This document shows, piece after piece, positions 1-8,452 of a DNA stretch of 44,934 nucleotides. The translations under genes were made by a program, and so were the position numbers. Position 1 is the stretch's first letter. Every line of letters begins with the position of its first letter. The notes beneath the pieces were generated by a model, which had not been told where the DNA came from, made no database searches, and saw only the letters and a program-made list of their open reading frames with translations. This stretch comes from an uncultured Spartobacteria bacterium (GTDB taxonomy: Bacteria; Verrucomicrobiota; Verrucomicrobiia; Chthoniobacterales; Chthoniobacteraceae). The DNA is taken from NCBI GenBank assembly GCA_903882875.1, contig CAIRYQ010000104.1:1-44934 (forward strand). Direction: 5' to 3'.

Positions 1-63
1 CGGCTCCAAAAGCTTCCATTCGGCATCGGTGAGATCACTGGGATAGGGTTCTTTGGTCGGCAT
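1..63 (-). CDS. IS5-family transposase, N-terminal fragment
   Basis: An ATG at 63 on the minus strand opens a frame of 21 codons that runs off the left edge. The peptide begins MPTKEPYPSDLTDAEW and continues KLLEP. The pattern P-x-D-L-T-D-x-E/Q-W-x-L-L-E-P is the typical start of IS5-group (DUF4096) transposases. Only this N-terminal recognition part is visible; the DDE catalytic domain would lie outside the window. Family assignment rests on this short motif. Confidence 0.7.
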   Translation of the reverse strand, partial: MPTKEPYPSDLTDAEWKLLEP

Positions 64-108
64 CCCAAGCCTTCCACACTACCTCTCCAAAAAGTACAAG
101 GACTAAAA
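1..108 (-). mobile_element. End of an IS5-type insertion sequence (partial, boundary uncertain)
   Basis: The left edge contains the start of a transposase gene reading leftwards out of the window, preceded by about 45 nt that should include the terminal inverted repeat. The boundary cannot be fixed because the other end is outside the window. The stop codon of the DUF4062 gene is at 109-111, so the element abuts that gene directly. Confidence 0.6.
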
Positions 109-1332
109 TCACTGGAATGCAGCATTTTTTAGACAGTCACTGAGGGCCTCGGGCCAGTCGGGATCGAGGCCTTGCAGTTGCTTGTAACTCACGCGTGCGG
201 CGACTGTCTGGCCGGCGCTCGCCTGCAATCCCGCGGCGCTGAGCAGGGGCTGCAGCTCGGTGCGCGTCTGCTGCCGCTCGGTCTCCTTGCGTTTGCGGAT
301 GCGGTCGAGGATGCCGCCCTTCTGCTCGGCGACATAGGAGAGGGCCATCTCCACGCCCTCCTGTTCGAGGATGCGGGTCATCTCCCTGAACACGGCGGTG
401 GCGTCGGCGCGACCCTCCAGCTCGGTGAAGCTCGCGGCGAGTTCATCTATGCGCGAGATGCGCAGCTCGTGGGCCTTGAGCGCCGCCTCGCGGAGCTTCT
501 CCCGCTCGATGGGCTCGGCGCTCCCGGCCTCGGCAAGATCGCGGTCGCGCTTCTTCTCGGAGCCGAGGAGGATTTGTTTGCGGATGCCCGCCGTGGTGAT
601 CTTCGGCCCCTCGATGATGAGCTTCTGGCCCTCGGCGATTTCCTTCTGCCCGGCGATGACCTTGCCGGTGTCCCTCTTCATCCACCACAGCCCGCCGCCG
701 ATGCCCGCGAGGAGGACGATGACGAGGGCGAGCACGCCGAGGATGCTTTTGCGCGCGCCGCGCACTTCCTCGCGCACGGCCGCCTGCTCGCGACGCAGGG
801 CGAGGACTTCCTCCCTCAGCGCGAGGATGGATGCGGCGAGCTGCGCGGTGTCGCGCGGGGTGCGGTAGAGGGCTTCGCCGCCGAGGAGGGCGGCGCGGTG
901 TTCGCGCTGGAGCCGCGCCTTTTCCTCCGGCTCGGGAGCCGCAGGCTGGCCGTCGGAATCCAGCGGGACATCGTAGGGGAAGTCCTCGGGGCAGACGAAC
1001 GCATAGACGCGGAAGCCGTCGTCGCCGCGCTCGGCGTGGAGCCTGCGGCCGATGGCGTGCTCCATCTGCGTGTAGCTGCGGCGCGTGGCGTCGGGCGGGA
1101 GCGAGGCGGGGTCCGGCTCCGCGCCGTAGCGCATCCCGGCGATGTGGATGAGCGCCTGGCAGTCGCCGATTTTCGCCTCCAACATGCCCTCGACGGTACG
1201 CCAGTCGGGGCCGAAGTTCGTCTGCTCGACGGGGTGGCAGCCGATGGTGAGGAGGGCCTCCTTCACGACCTGCCGCACGCCGCGCAGATCGCCGGACGTG
1301 GCGGAGATGAAGACCTTCGGGGCCGCGCTCAT
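109..1332 (-). CDS. DUF4062 domain protein with one transmembrane helix and coiled-coil tail
   Basis: 407 residues. Residues 5-110 match the DUF4062 domain (KVFISATSGDLRGVRQ near the start, then MRYG and ARRSYTQMEHAIG). This Rossmann/TIR-like module is often fused to signalling or defence-type effector domains. A single hydrophobic helix near residue 200 (ILGVLALVIVLLAGIGGG) is preceded by a predicted coiled coil (LALREEVLALRREQAAVREEVR) and followed by a long charged helical region. The protein is therefore probably membrane-anchored with a cytoplasmic DUF4062 head (inference). It lies 90 nt downstream of queG and ends against an insertion sequence. The actual function is unknown. Confidence 0.7.
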   Translation of the reverse strand: MSAAPKVFISATSGDLRGVRQVVKEALLTIGCHPVEQTNFGPDWRTVEGMLEAKIGDCQALIHIAGMRYGAEPDPASLPPDATRRSYTQMEHAIGRRLHAERGDDGFRVYAFVCPEDFPYDVPLDSDGQPAAPEPEEKARLQREHRAALLGGEALYRTPRDTAQLAASILALREEVLALRREQAAVREEVRGARKSILGVLALVIVLLAGIGGGLWWMKRDTGKVIAGQKEIAEGQKLIIEGPKITTAGIRKQILLGSEKKRDRDLAEAGSAEPIEREKLREAALKAHELRISRIDELAASFTELEGRADATAVFREMTRILEQEGVEMALSYVAEQKGGILDRIRKRKETERQQTRTELQPLLSAAGLQASAGQTVAARVSYKQLQGLDPDWPEALSDCLKNAAFQ

Positions 1333-1422
1333 GGTGCGCGGCTGGTAGCGGGGGCCGGGGCGGCTGTCGAGGACGGAAACGGGCCCGGCAAAGCCTGCGG
1401 GGATGCCGGCGCCCCTTCCGGC

Positions 1423-2490
1423 TTACGGGATCGAGACACCGGGATTCTGGCGGCGCGATTCGATCTGCCCCACCGCCCACTGCGCGTGTTCGGCGATGAG
1501 CGGGTCGGGATCGCGGGCGGCGGTGGCGAGCGCGGGGAGGTCGTCGGCGGTGCCGGTGTTGCCGAGGGCGACGCATACGTTGCGGAGGAAGCGCGGGCGC
1601 TTGATGCGCTTGATGGGCGAGCCGCGGAAGAGCGTGCGGAATGCGTCGTCGTCGAGCGCGAGAAAGTCGCGGAGCGGCATGGTGACGAAATCGCGCGCGG
1701 CGAAACGCGACTCGCGGGATTCCTGCGCGAAGCGGTTCCACGGGCAGGCGTCGAGACAGTCGTCGCAGCCGTAGATGCGGTCGCCGAGCAGCGGGCGCAG
1801 CGGCTCGGGGATGGGGCCCTTGTTTTCGATCGTGAGATAGGAAATGCAGAGGCGGGCATCGAGCTGTTGCGGCGCGGTGATCGCGCCGGTGGGGCAGGCG
1901 GTGATGCAGCGGGTGCATTTGCCGCAGTGGTCGTGCGAGGGATCGTCGGACGGGAGGTCGAGCGTCGTGAGAATTGTCGCGAGGAAGAGCCAGGTGCCGA
2001 GCTTCGGATGAATGAGCATCGTGCTTTTTCCCTGCCAGCCCGCGCCGGACTGCGCGGCGAAGTCGCGTTCGAGCACCGGCCCGGTGTCCACGTATTGCCG
2101 CTGCGCGCCGCCGTGTTCTTGCAGCCACGCATCGAGCTGCCACAGGCGCGGCCCGATGATGTCGTGGTAGTCGTCGCCCCATGCGTAGCGCGCGATTCGG
2201 CCGACGTGGGAGTGCGGAGTGCGGAGCGCGGAGTGCGGAGCGGGTTCGTGCTGCCAGTAATTCATCCCGAGCACGATGATGCTGCGCGCGCCGGGGAGGA
2301 CGAGGTTCGGGTCGGTGCGGCGGTCGGCGTTCCGCGCGAGCCATGCCATGTCGCCGTGCTTTTCCTCGCCGAGCCACTTGCGGAATTCCTCGGCGTGCGG
2401 CGGCTTTTCCGCGGCGGCGACGCGGCACACGTCGAAGCCGAGCGTGCGCGCCTCCGCGATGAGCGCGATCCTTATGTCCGCCGCATTCAT
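1423..2490 (-). CDS. queG: Epoxyqueuosine reductase QueG
   Basis: 355 residues, the usual length for QueG, which reduces epoxyqueuosine to queuosine in tRNA using cobalamin and two [4Fe-4S] clusters. Visible features: the catalytic-Asp region VDTGPVLERD (D135), the first ferredoxin-type motif with C189/C192/C195/C199, and the second with C242/C245/C249 (GCDDCLDACPWN). A HEAT-like C-terminal tail follows. It starts 6 nt after the aroK stop, so the two are probably cotranscribed. Residues 84-94 (within PAPHSALRTPHSH) are encoded by a 7-nt-period DNA repeat at 2210-2242. The repeat sits in a variable loop just before GRIARYAWGDDYHD and keeps the frame. Confidence 0.93.
   Translation of the reverse strand: MNAADIRIALIAEARTLGFDVCRVAAAEKPPHAEEFRKWLGEEKHGDMAWLARNADRRTDPNLVLPGARSIIVLGMNYWQHEPAPHSALRTPHSHVGRIARYAWGDDYHDIIGPRLWQLDAWLQEHGGAQRQYVDTGPVLERDFAAQSGAGWQGKSTMLIHPKLGTWLFLATILTTLDLPSDDPSHDHCGKCTRCITACPTGAITAPQQLDARLCISYLTIENKGPIPEPLRPLLGDRIYGCDDCLDACPWNRFAQESRESRFAARDFVTMPLRDFLALDDDAFRTLFRGSPIKRIKRPRFLRNVCVALGNTGTADDLPALATAARDPDPLIAEHAQWAVGQIESRRQNPGVSIP
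2210..2242. repeat. Heptanucleotide repeat tract inside queG
   Basis: On the plus strand this reads GAGTGCG, GAGTGCG, GAGCGCG, GAGTGCG, GAGCG: 33 nt with an exact 7-nt period. The length is a multiple of three, so the queG frame is preserved. It belongs with the tracts near 16.8, 20.35, 20.5, 38.0 and 42.95 kb. Confidence 0.85.
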
Positions 2491-2496
2491 CGTCGC

Positions 2497-3063
2497 TCAG
2501 GCCCGCCCATGCGCAGGCCAGCGGAAAAAGCGGTGCGCCTCGTCCATGATTTTCGCCACCACGTCCTCGTGGCGCAGCCGCGTGCTGTCCACTTGGAAGT
2601 GCGCGGCGCTCTCGTAGAGCGGCTGGCGCACGGCCATCAGATCGAGCACGCGCCTGCGCGGATCCTCGACCTGCAGCAGCGGGCGGCTGGAATTCCGCGA
2701 CACGCGCCGGTAGATCTCGTCGGGGTGCGCCGTGAGCAGCACGACAAAGCCGAGCGCGCGGAGCAGCGGGATGTTTCCCGGCACGGTGACGATGCCGCCC
2801 CCTGTCGAGAGGATGTGCCGCATTTTCCCGCGCAGGAAATCGAGCGCCGAGGTCTCGCGTTCGCGGAAATACGCCTCGCCGTGGCTCTCGAAAATCTCCG
2901 GGATGCTCGCCCGCTCGCGTTCCTCGACGAGCTTGTCCGTGTCGAGAAAGCGGAAGCCGAGCCGCCGCGCGAGCATCCGCCCGACGGTGGACTTCCCGCT
3001 GCCCATGAAGCCGACGAGCACGATGTTCTCGGGGATGTCGTGGTTTTGCGTGGCGTCGCTCAT
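2497..3063 (-). CDS. aroK: Shikimate kinase
   Basis: 188 residues. It phosphorylates shikimate at O3 in chorismate biosynthesis and is cytoplasmic. The Walker A motif is GFMGSGKST (residues 18-26). It is followed by the shikimate-binding D-T-D (FLDTDK), FRERETSAL and the STGGGIV loop, and NSSRPLL in the lid, all typical of the family. ATG 3063 was chosen because it puts the P-loop strand about 14 residues from the start; the longer upstream open frame lies antisense to the cytochrome gene and is spurious. It is the first gene of an aroK-queG pair and is divergent from the cytochrome gene at 3229. Confidence 0.93.
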   Translation of the reverse strand: MSDATQNHDIPENIVLVGFMGSGKSTVGRMLARRLGFRFLDTDKLVEERERASIPEIFESHGEAYFRERETSALDFLRGKMRHILSTGGGIVTVPGNIPLLRALGFVVLLTAHPDEIYRRVSRNSSRPLLQVEDPRRRVLDLMAVRQPLYESAAHFQVDSTRLRHEDVVAKIMDEAHRFFRWPAHGRA

Positions 3064-3189
3064 CCGGGGAAGATTCCGCGCCATGCCGAATGTGACGAGG
3101 GGAAAAGCGGGGCCGGGCAACAAAAGCGACGCGGCTTTTTGCCGGGCGCCGTGAGCGAGGCGATGCCATGTGAATGTTGCGCCGCGCGG

Positions 3190-3218
3190 TTGACGCCTCC
3201 CGCCGCGCTCCCTAGATC
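3190..3218 (+). promoter_or_regulatory. Sigma-70-type promoter for the multihaem cytochrome gene
   Basis: TTGACG and TAGATC are separated by exactly 17 nt. Only 10 nt separate the -10 box from the ATG at 3229, so the mRNA would be leaderless or nearly so. No Shine-Dalgarno sequence is present. Confidence 0.55.
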
Positions 3219-3228
3219 GCGCGGACTC

Positions 3229-5250
3229 ATGCGCCGCTTCCTCATCGCCACACTCTCCGCGATCCTGCTCACGGATTTCGCGGGCGCTGCGCCGGAAAAG
3301 GTGCCGGGCATTTCCGTGACTTTCACCGCCGCCGGAAAATCCGACACGCGCACCGCGCGCCTCTGCGCGCTCTACATTCCGAAGGGCGCGCCCGCGACGC
3401 CGTTCCTGCCCGCCGGGCCGTTCACCGCAAAGCTGGAAGGCGACGTGGATTCGCCGCTGCGTGGCGACTACACGTTCGGCGTCGAAGTGCGCGGTCAGGT
3501 AAAGGTGAGCATGAACGGCCAGCAAATCCTCGACGCCGCGGGAGCCGCCGCCGCGCAGTACGCGGACAAGCAGGTGCAGCTTCAGAAAGGCGCGAATCAT
3601 TTCACCGTCGAGTTTGCCAGCGACGGCGAGGACGACGCGCAGCTCCAGCTCCACTGGGCGTCGAAAGAATTCCCGCGCGAGCCCGTGCCGCCGACCTCGT
3701 GGACGCACACGCCCGCGCCGGACGAAATCGCCGACGCAAAAAAGCGCGAGGGCCGGATGCTTTTTGCCGAGCTGCATTGCACCGCGTGCCACGACGTGGG
3801 CACGCTCGTGCCGAAAGACGGCAGCGGCATGATGGAGGCCACAATGACCGCGCCCGATCTCGCCGACGCAGGTGCGCGTTTCCGCCCCGAGTGGATCGCC
3901 GCGTGGGTGGAAAATCCGCGCGCGATCCGTCCGAGTGCGACGATGCCCGCGCTCCACGCGACGAAGGAACAGTCCGCGGACATCGCGGCATTCCTCGCGA
4001 CGCTCGGCACACCCGCAAAGGTGAGCGTGGAAAAACCGGCGGCGGAAGTCGCGGATGCCGGCGGCGGGCTCTTCGCAAACCTCGGCTGCATCGCGTGCCA
4101 CACGCCGCCGGATTTCGCGGCGAAGGACGAGCACGCGCGCATCCCGCTCGCGCAGGTCGCGGGGAAATTCCAGCCCGCGGCGCTCGGCGAATTCTTGAAG
4201 AACCCGATGGCGCACAACGCGTGGACGCGGATGCCGAACTTCCGACTGAACGACACGGAGGCCGCGCAGCTCACCGCGTATCTGCTCGCGACGGCGAAGA
4301 CGGAATTTCCCGCGGCGACCGGCGACGCGACGCGCGGCAAGGCGCTCGTGGCGAGCCGCGGTTGCGTGAATTGCCACGCCATTCCTGGCATTGAAAAAAG
4401 CACGCTCGCCGCGCCATCGCTCGCGGCAGTGATGACAGCCGGCGCAAAGGGCTGCCTCGCGGAGAGCGAAGGAAAAGCGCCCGGCTTCGCGCTTTCGCCA
4501 CGGCAGCGCGAAGGGCTCGCCGCATTTCTCGCGACGGATCTCGCATCGCTGAAGCAGGACGTGCCCGCGGAATTTGCCGAGCGCCAGATCGCGCGCATGA
4601 ACTGCACCGCGTGCCACCCGCGCGACGGACAGCAGAGCACCTGGCAGAAAGTCGAGGACGAGATGGGCGCATTGCAAAGTGCGGCACAGCGCCCGACCGA
4701 TCCCGTCGAGGGCGCGCCCATCGCGGGCACCGTCGTGCCGCATCTCACATGGTTCGGCGAAAAGCTGCTGCCCGGCTGGATGGGCAGCTTCATCGCCGGA
4801 GCCGCGCCGTACAAGCCGCGCCCGTGGATCGTCGCGCGGATGCCGGGCTTCGGCGGCCCCGCGATGGGCATCGCCGTCGGCCTCGCGCAACAGCACGGCC
4901 TCCCGCTTTCCGACGCACCGGAACCCGCACCGGACAAGGAGAAGGTCGCGCTCGGCGAAAAGCTCACCGGCTCCGACGGCGGCTTCAACTGCACGACGTG
5001 TCACGCGGTGAAGGATCAGGCGGCGACCGCGGTCTTCGAGGCGCCCGGCGTGAATCTCGGCAACACCGCGGAGCGCGTGCGCAAGGCGTGGTTCCACCGC
5101 TGGCTGCTCGCGCCGCTGCGCGTGGACGCGGAGACGAAGATGCCGAAATTCAGCGAGGACGGCGTGACGACGCAGATCACGGACGTGCTCGGCGGAAAGG
5201 CGGCCGACCAGTTCGACGCCATCTGGCAATATCTGCACTCGCTGAACTGA
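3229..5250 (+). CDS. Multihaem c-type cytochrome with PA14-like N-terminal domain
   Basis: 673 residues with a signal peptide (RRFLIATLSAILLTDFAGA), so exported. Residues 25-145 resemble a PA14-like carbohydrate-binding beta-sandwich (RGDYTFGVEVRGQVKVSMNG, then FTVEFASDGEDDAQLQLHW). Five CxxCH haem-binding motifs follow, at residues 184 (CTACH), 287 (CIACH), 379 (CVNCH), 459 (CTACH) and 588 (CTTCH). They are spread over at least three cytochrome-c-like modules with Met-containing loops such as TKMPKF. The stop is 3 nt from the next start, so it is cotranscribed with the PQQ-type propeller. A role in periplasmic electron transfer from a dehydrogenase is inferred; the substrate is unknown. The start follows the signal peptide and the promoter at 3190. 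Confidence 0.85.
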   Translation: MRRFLIATLSAILLTDFAGAAPEKVPGISVTFTAAGKSDTRTARLCALYIPKGAPATPFLPAGPFTAKLEGDVDSPLRGDYTFGVEVRGQVKVSMNGQQILDAAGAAAAQYADKQVQLQKGANHFTVEFASDGEDDAQLQLHWASKEFPREPVPPTSWTHTPAPDEIADAKKREGRMLFAELHCTACHDVGTLVPKDGSGMMEATMTAPDLADAGARFRPEWIAAWVENPRAIRPSATMPALHATKEQSADIAAFLATLGTPAKVSVEKPAAEVADAGGGLFANLGCIACHTPPDFAAKDEHARIPLAQVAGKFQPAALGEFLKNPMAHNAWTRMPNFRLNDTEAAQLTAYLLATAKTEFPAATGDATRGKALVASRGCVNCHAIPGIEKSTLAAPSLAAVMTAGAKGCLAESEGKAPGFALSPRQREGLAAFLATDLASLKQDVPAEFAERQIARMNCTACHPRDGQQSTWQKVEDEMGALQSAAQRPTDPVEGAPIAGTVVPHLTWFGEKLLPGWMGSFIAGAAPYKPRPWIVARMPGFGGPAMGIAVGLAQQHGLPLSDAPEPAPDKEKVALGEKLTGSDGGFNCTTCHAVKDQAATAVFEAPGVNLGNTAERVRKAWFHRWLLAPLRVDAETKMPKFSEDGVTTQITDVLGGKAADQFDAIWQYLHSLN

Positions 5251-5253
5251 ACG

Positions 5254-6807
5254 ATGGGCGCGGCTCAAAACATCCGCTGGCGTCCGGGCATCGTGATCGC
5301 GCTCGCGGGTGCCGCCGCCGTCGCGATCCTCCGCGTGCTCGATGTGTGGCCCTACGAGCAGATGCGCTCCCTGTGGCTGCTCGGCACCATCGCGGGCTCG
5401 GCGTTGCTGCTGCTCGTGTGGTGGTTTTTCCTCGCGCGCGCCCCGCGTGCGGCGCGTGTCGCGACGCTCGCCGCCATCGTCGCATTCTTCGTCGTCTTCA
5501 AATACCGCGGCATGACGGGCGACTTCATCCCGCTGTTCGAGCTGCGCTTCGCCAAACGCACCGCGACCGCCGCACACGGCGGAAAATCCGCGATGAGCAC
5601 GCGCGCGGATTTCCCGCAGGCATTCGGCCCGGATCGCGATGCGCGCCTCGACGGCCCCGCGCTGGACAGCGACTGGGCCGCGCATCCGCCGCAGGTGCTG
5701 TGGCGACAGAAGGTCGGCGCGGCGTGGTCGGGTTTCGCAATCACCGGCGACCGCGCGCTTACGATGGAACAGGACGGCGAGGACGAGGCGGTGACGTGCC
5801 GTGCCATCTCCACCGGCGCAGAACTCTGGCGCAGCACGAGCCCCGGCCACTACGCCACGGAAATCGCCGGCGAAGGCCCGCGCACCACGCCGACCGTGCA
5901 TGGCAGCCACGTCCTCACGCTCGGCGCGACAGGCATGCTGCGCTGCCTCGACCTCGCGACCGGCAAAAAAATCTGGTCGCGCGACATTGCCGCCGATGCC
6001 GGAGTCACGGTGCCGGTGTGGGGCTTCTCGTCGTCGCCGCTATTGCACGACGGAAAAGTGATCGTGAGCGCAGGCTGCAAGACGGACGACGGCAAACCGG
6101 TCGCCGATGCGCCCGCATCATCGCTGCTGGCGTACGACGCCGCGACCGGCGAACCCGTGTGGAAGGCCGGCACACGCCCGATCAATTACAGCTCGCCATT
6201 CGTGCTCGGCCTCGCGGGACGCGAGCAGCTCGTGATGTTCAACAGCGAGGCGATCACCGCGCACGATCCCGCGACCGGCGAGGTGCTGTGGGAGCAGGCA
6301 TGGGGAAAAGGGATGCCGCACGTCGCGCGCCCGATCCCCGTCGGCAGCAACCGTGTCCTTTTCTCCAGCGGCTACGGAGTCGGCAGCGCGCTGTTCGAGA
6401 TCGCGCCGGGCACCGATGGCAGGCTCGCGCCGACCGAGGTGTGGAAGACGATCAAGTTCCAGGCGAAGTTCTCGAACCCCGTCGAGCGCGGCGGATTCGT
6501 GTACGGCGTGAGCGACGGCATGTTCGCATGTCTCGATTTGAAGGACGGCAGAGTGCTCTGGAAAGGCGGACGCTACGGCCACGGCCAGGGCCTGCTCGTC
6601 GGCGAACACTATTTGCAGATGACCGAGATCCCCGGCGATCTCGTGCTCCTTCAACCGACACCCAAAGAGCCCAACGAACTCGCGCGCTTCCGCGTGTTCG
6701 ACGAGAAGACGTGGAATCCCCTCGCGCTCAGCGGCGACCTCCTCCTCGTGCGCAACGACCGCGAGGCCGCGTGCATCCGGCTGCCGCTGGCGAAGCCCGC
6801 GAAGTAG
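5254..6807 (+). CDS. Membrane-anchored PQQ-type beta-propeller protein
   Basis: 517 residues. Three hydrophobic helices occupy about residues 10-90 (GIVIALAGAAAVAILRV; LLGTIAGSALLLLVWWFF; VATLAAIVAFFVVF). A long beta-propeller with repeated PQQ-like blade motifs follows (VLWRQKVGAAWSGF, CLDLATGKKIWS, DAATGEPVWKAG, ARDPATGEVLWEQ-like, LDLKDGRVLWKGG). The family includes PQQ-dependent dehydrogenases and BamB-like scaffolds. I see no clear catalytic Asp/Glu set, so enzyme activity is not established. Because it follows the multihaem cytochrome by 3 nt, it may be the partner that feeds or anchors the cytochrome at the membrane (inference). Confidence 0.8.
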   Translation: MGAAQNIRWRPGIVIALAGAAAVAILRVLDVWPYEQMRSLWLLGTIAGSALLLLVWWFFLARAPRAARVATLAAIVAFFVVFKYRGMTGDFIPLFELRFAKRTATAAHGGKSAMSTRADFPQAFGPDRDARLDGPALDSDWAAHPPQVLWRQKVGAAWSGFAITGDRALTMEQDGEDEAVTCRAISTGAELWRSTSPGHYATEIAGEGPRTTPTVHGSHVLTLGATGMLRCLDLATGKKIWSRDIAADAGVTVPVWGFSSSPLLHDGKVIVSAGCKTDDGKPVADAPASSLLAYDAATGEPVWKAGTRPINYSSPFVLGLAGREQLVMFNSEAITAHDPATGEVLWEQAWGKGMPHVARPIPVGSNRVLFSSGYGVGSALFEIAPGTDGRLAPTEVWKTIKFQAKFSNPVERGGFVYGVSDGMFACLDLKDGRVLWKGGRYGHGQGLLVGEHYLQMTEIPGDLVLLQPTPKEPNELARFRVFDEKTWNPLALSGDLLLVRNDREAACIRLPLAKPAK

Positions 6808-6828
6808 TTTCGACTGTTACCGCCGTGC

Positions 6829-6857
6829 TTGCCGCACGCGCCGCGCTCGGCCAAACT
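6829..6857 (+). promoter_or_regulatory. Possible sigma-70-type promoter for the acetylesterase gene
   Basis: TTGCCG and CAAACT are spaced by 17 nt, 14 nt before the ATG at 6872. The geometry matches the promoter at 3190, but both boxes are weaker. Confidence 0.35.
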
Positions 6858-6871
6858 GCACGCCCTTTCCC

Positions 6872-8449
6872 ATGAAAACACGACTCTCCCCTGCCCTCGC
6901 AGCATTCCTCGGCCTCAGCATCCCCGCGTTCGCGGATGTGAAACTCCCCGCGCTCATCAGCGACAACATGGTCCTGCTCCAGGACTCGAAAGCAAACGTG
7001 TGGGGCACCGCGGACGCCGGCGAAAAAGTGACCGTGAAACTCGGCGACCACTCTGCGGCTGCGACGGCGGATCCCGATGGAAAATGGAGCGTGAAGCTCG
7101 AAGGGCTGAAGCCCGGCGCGGGCCGCGACATGACGGTCGCCGGGAAGAATTCGATCACGATCAAGAACGTGGCCGTCGGCGAAGTGTGGATCGCGAGCGG
7201 GCAGTCGAACATGGAGATGTCCGTGAAAGCCGCGAAGGACTCCGACAAGGAAATCGCTGCGGCGCAGTTTCCCGACATCCGCGTCTTCACCGTCACGAAG
7301 AAGGGCAGCAAGACGCCGCTCGACGACTGCACGGGCAAATGGGAAATCGCGACGCCGGAGAATGCGGGGCACTTCAGCGCGGTCGGATATTTCTTCAGCC
7401 GCGAGCTGCACGCGAAGCTCAAGCAGCCCATCGGCCTCATCCACACCTCGTGGGGCGGCACGCCGGTCGAGACGTGGATTCCGGAGAGCGGCATGAAGTC
7501 GAACGATCGCTTCGGCGAGCACTGGGCGAAGAAAATGGCGGCTTACCCAGCGGCGAAAGCCGAATACGACAAGCAGCTCGCCGCACTCAAGGAAGCGACG
7601 GAAAAGGCGAAGGCCGAGGGCAAGCCCGCACCGCGCCCGCCGCGCGCACCCGAGGGGCCGGACTCGCTGAACGGCGCGCCGAGCGGGCTCTACAATGGCA
7701 TGATCGCGCCCGTCGCACCCTACACGATCCGCGGCGCGCTTTGGTATCAGGGCGAGAGCAACGCCGGGCCGACGAACCGCGGCAACATGGATCTCTACGG
7801 CCAGCTTTTCCCCACGCTGATTCTCTCGTGGCGCTACGAATTCGCAAAGGCGCAGGGCGTCGCGCGCGAGGAGTCGGAGTTCCCGTTCCTCTTCGTGCAG
7901 CTCGCGAATTTCCACCCGCGCAATGAGCAGCCCGTGGACAGCTACTGGGCGCAAATCCGCGAGGCGCAGACCGGCACGCTCGAAGTCCCGCGCACCGGCA
8001 TGGCCGTGGCGATTGACATCGGCGAGGCCGCCGACATCCACCCGAAGAACAAGCAGGAGGTTGGACGCCGCCTCTCGCTGTGCGCGCTCGCGCAGGTCTA
8101 TTTCCAAGAGGTGGAATACAGCGGCCCGCTCTATCGCGAGATGCAGATCGAGGACGGCAAGGTGCGCCTGAACCTCAGCAATGCGCAGGATCTGAAGACG
8201 ACGGACGGCGGGCCGATCAAGGGCTTCGCACTCGCGGGCGAGGACCGGAAATTCCACTGGGCGCAGGCGAAGCTCGACATGGATCACATCGTCGTGTCCT
8301 CGCCCGACGTGCCGAACCCCGTCGCCATCCGCTACGGCTGGTCGGACAATCCCGACGTGAATCTCGTCAACGGCGCGGGCCTGCCCGCGAGCCCGTTCCG
8401 CAGCGACAAATGGAAGCAGGAGCCGCCCGCCGGATCCGCGGGGAACTGA
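6872..8449 (+). CDS. Sialate O-acetylesterase family (SASA/SGNH) protein
   Basis: 525 residues with a signal peptide (KTRLSPALAAFLGLSIPAFA). The SGNH-type catalytic motifs are clear: ASGQSNMEMS with nucleophile Ser112, then SWGGTPVETW and LWYQGESNA, and a C-terminal block containing the conserved DIGEAADIHPKNKQEVGRR, which carries the catalytic Asp-x-x-His. The N-terminal part (DNMVLLQ... TVAGKNSITIKNVAVGEVW) is the beta-sandwich typical of this family. It removes O-acetyl groups from sialic acids or other acylated sugars outside the cytoplasm; the true substrate here is unknown. The next gene starts 3 nt after its stop. Confidence 0.9.
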   Translation: MKTRLSPALAAFLGLSIPAFADVKLPALISDNMVLLQDSKANVWGTADAGEKVTVKLGDHSAAATADPDGKWSVKLEGLKPGAGRDMTVAGKNSITIKNVAVGEVWIASGQSNMEMSVKAAKDSDKEIAAAQFPDIRVFTVTKKGSKTPLDDCTGKWEIATPENAGHFSAVGYFFSRELHAKLKQPIGLIHTSWGGTPVETWIPESGMKSNDRFGEHWAKKMAAYPAAKAEYDKQLAALKEATEKAKAEGKPAPRPPRAPEGPDSLNGAPSGLYNGMIAPVAPYTIRGALWYQGESNAGPTNRGNMDLYGQLFPTLILSWRYEFAKAQGVAREESEFPFLFVQLANFHPRNEQPVDSYWAQIREAQTGTLEVPRTGMAVAIDIGEAADIHPKNKQEVGRRLSLCALAQVYFQEVEYSGPLYREMQIEDGKVRLNLSNAQDLKTTDGGPIKGFALAGEDRKFHWAQAKLDMDHIVVSSPDVPNPVAIRYGWSDNPDVNLVNGAGLPASPFRSDKWKQEPPAGSAGN

Positions 8450-8452
8450 CGC

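Noticed and set aside
172-5250. Very long plus-strand frame of 1692 codons extending left of the cytochrome gene
   Set aside because: Only 3229-5250 has protein-family features. The part to the left is antisense to aroK, queG and the DUF4062 gene and is open only because of GC-rich third positions.
2497-5910. Minus-strand frame of 1137 codons ahead of shikimate kinase
   Set aside because: Family similarity begins at ATG 3063; the rest is antisense to the cytochrome and propeller genes.
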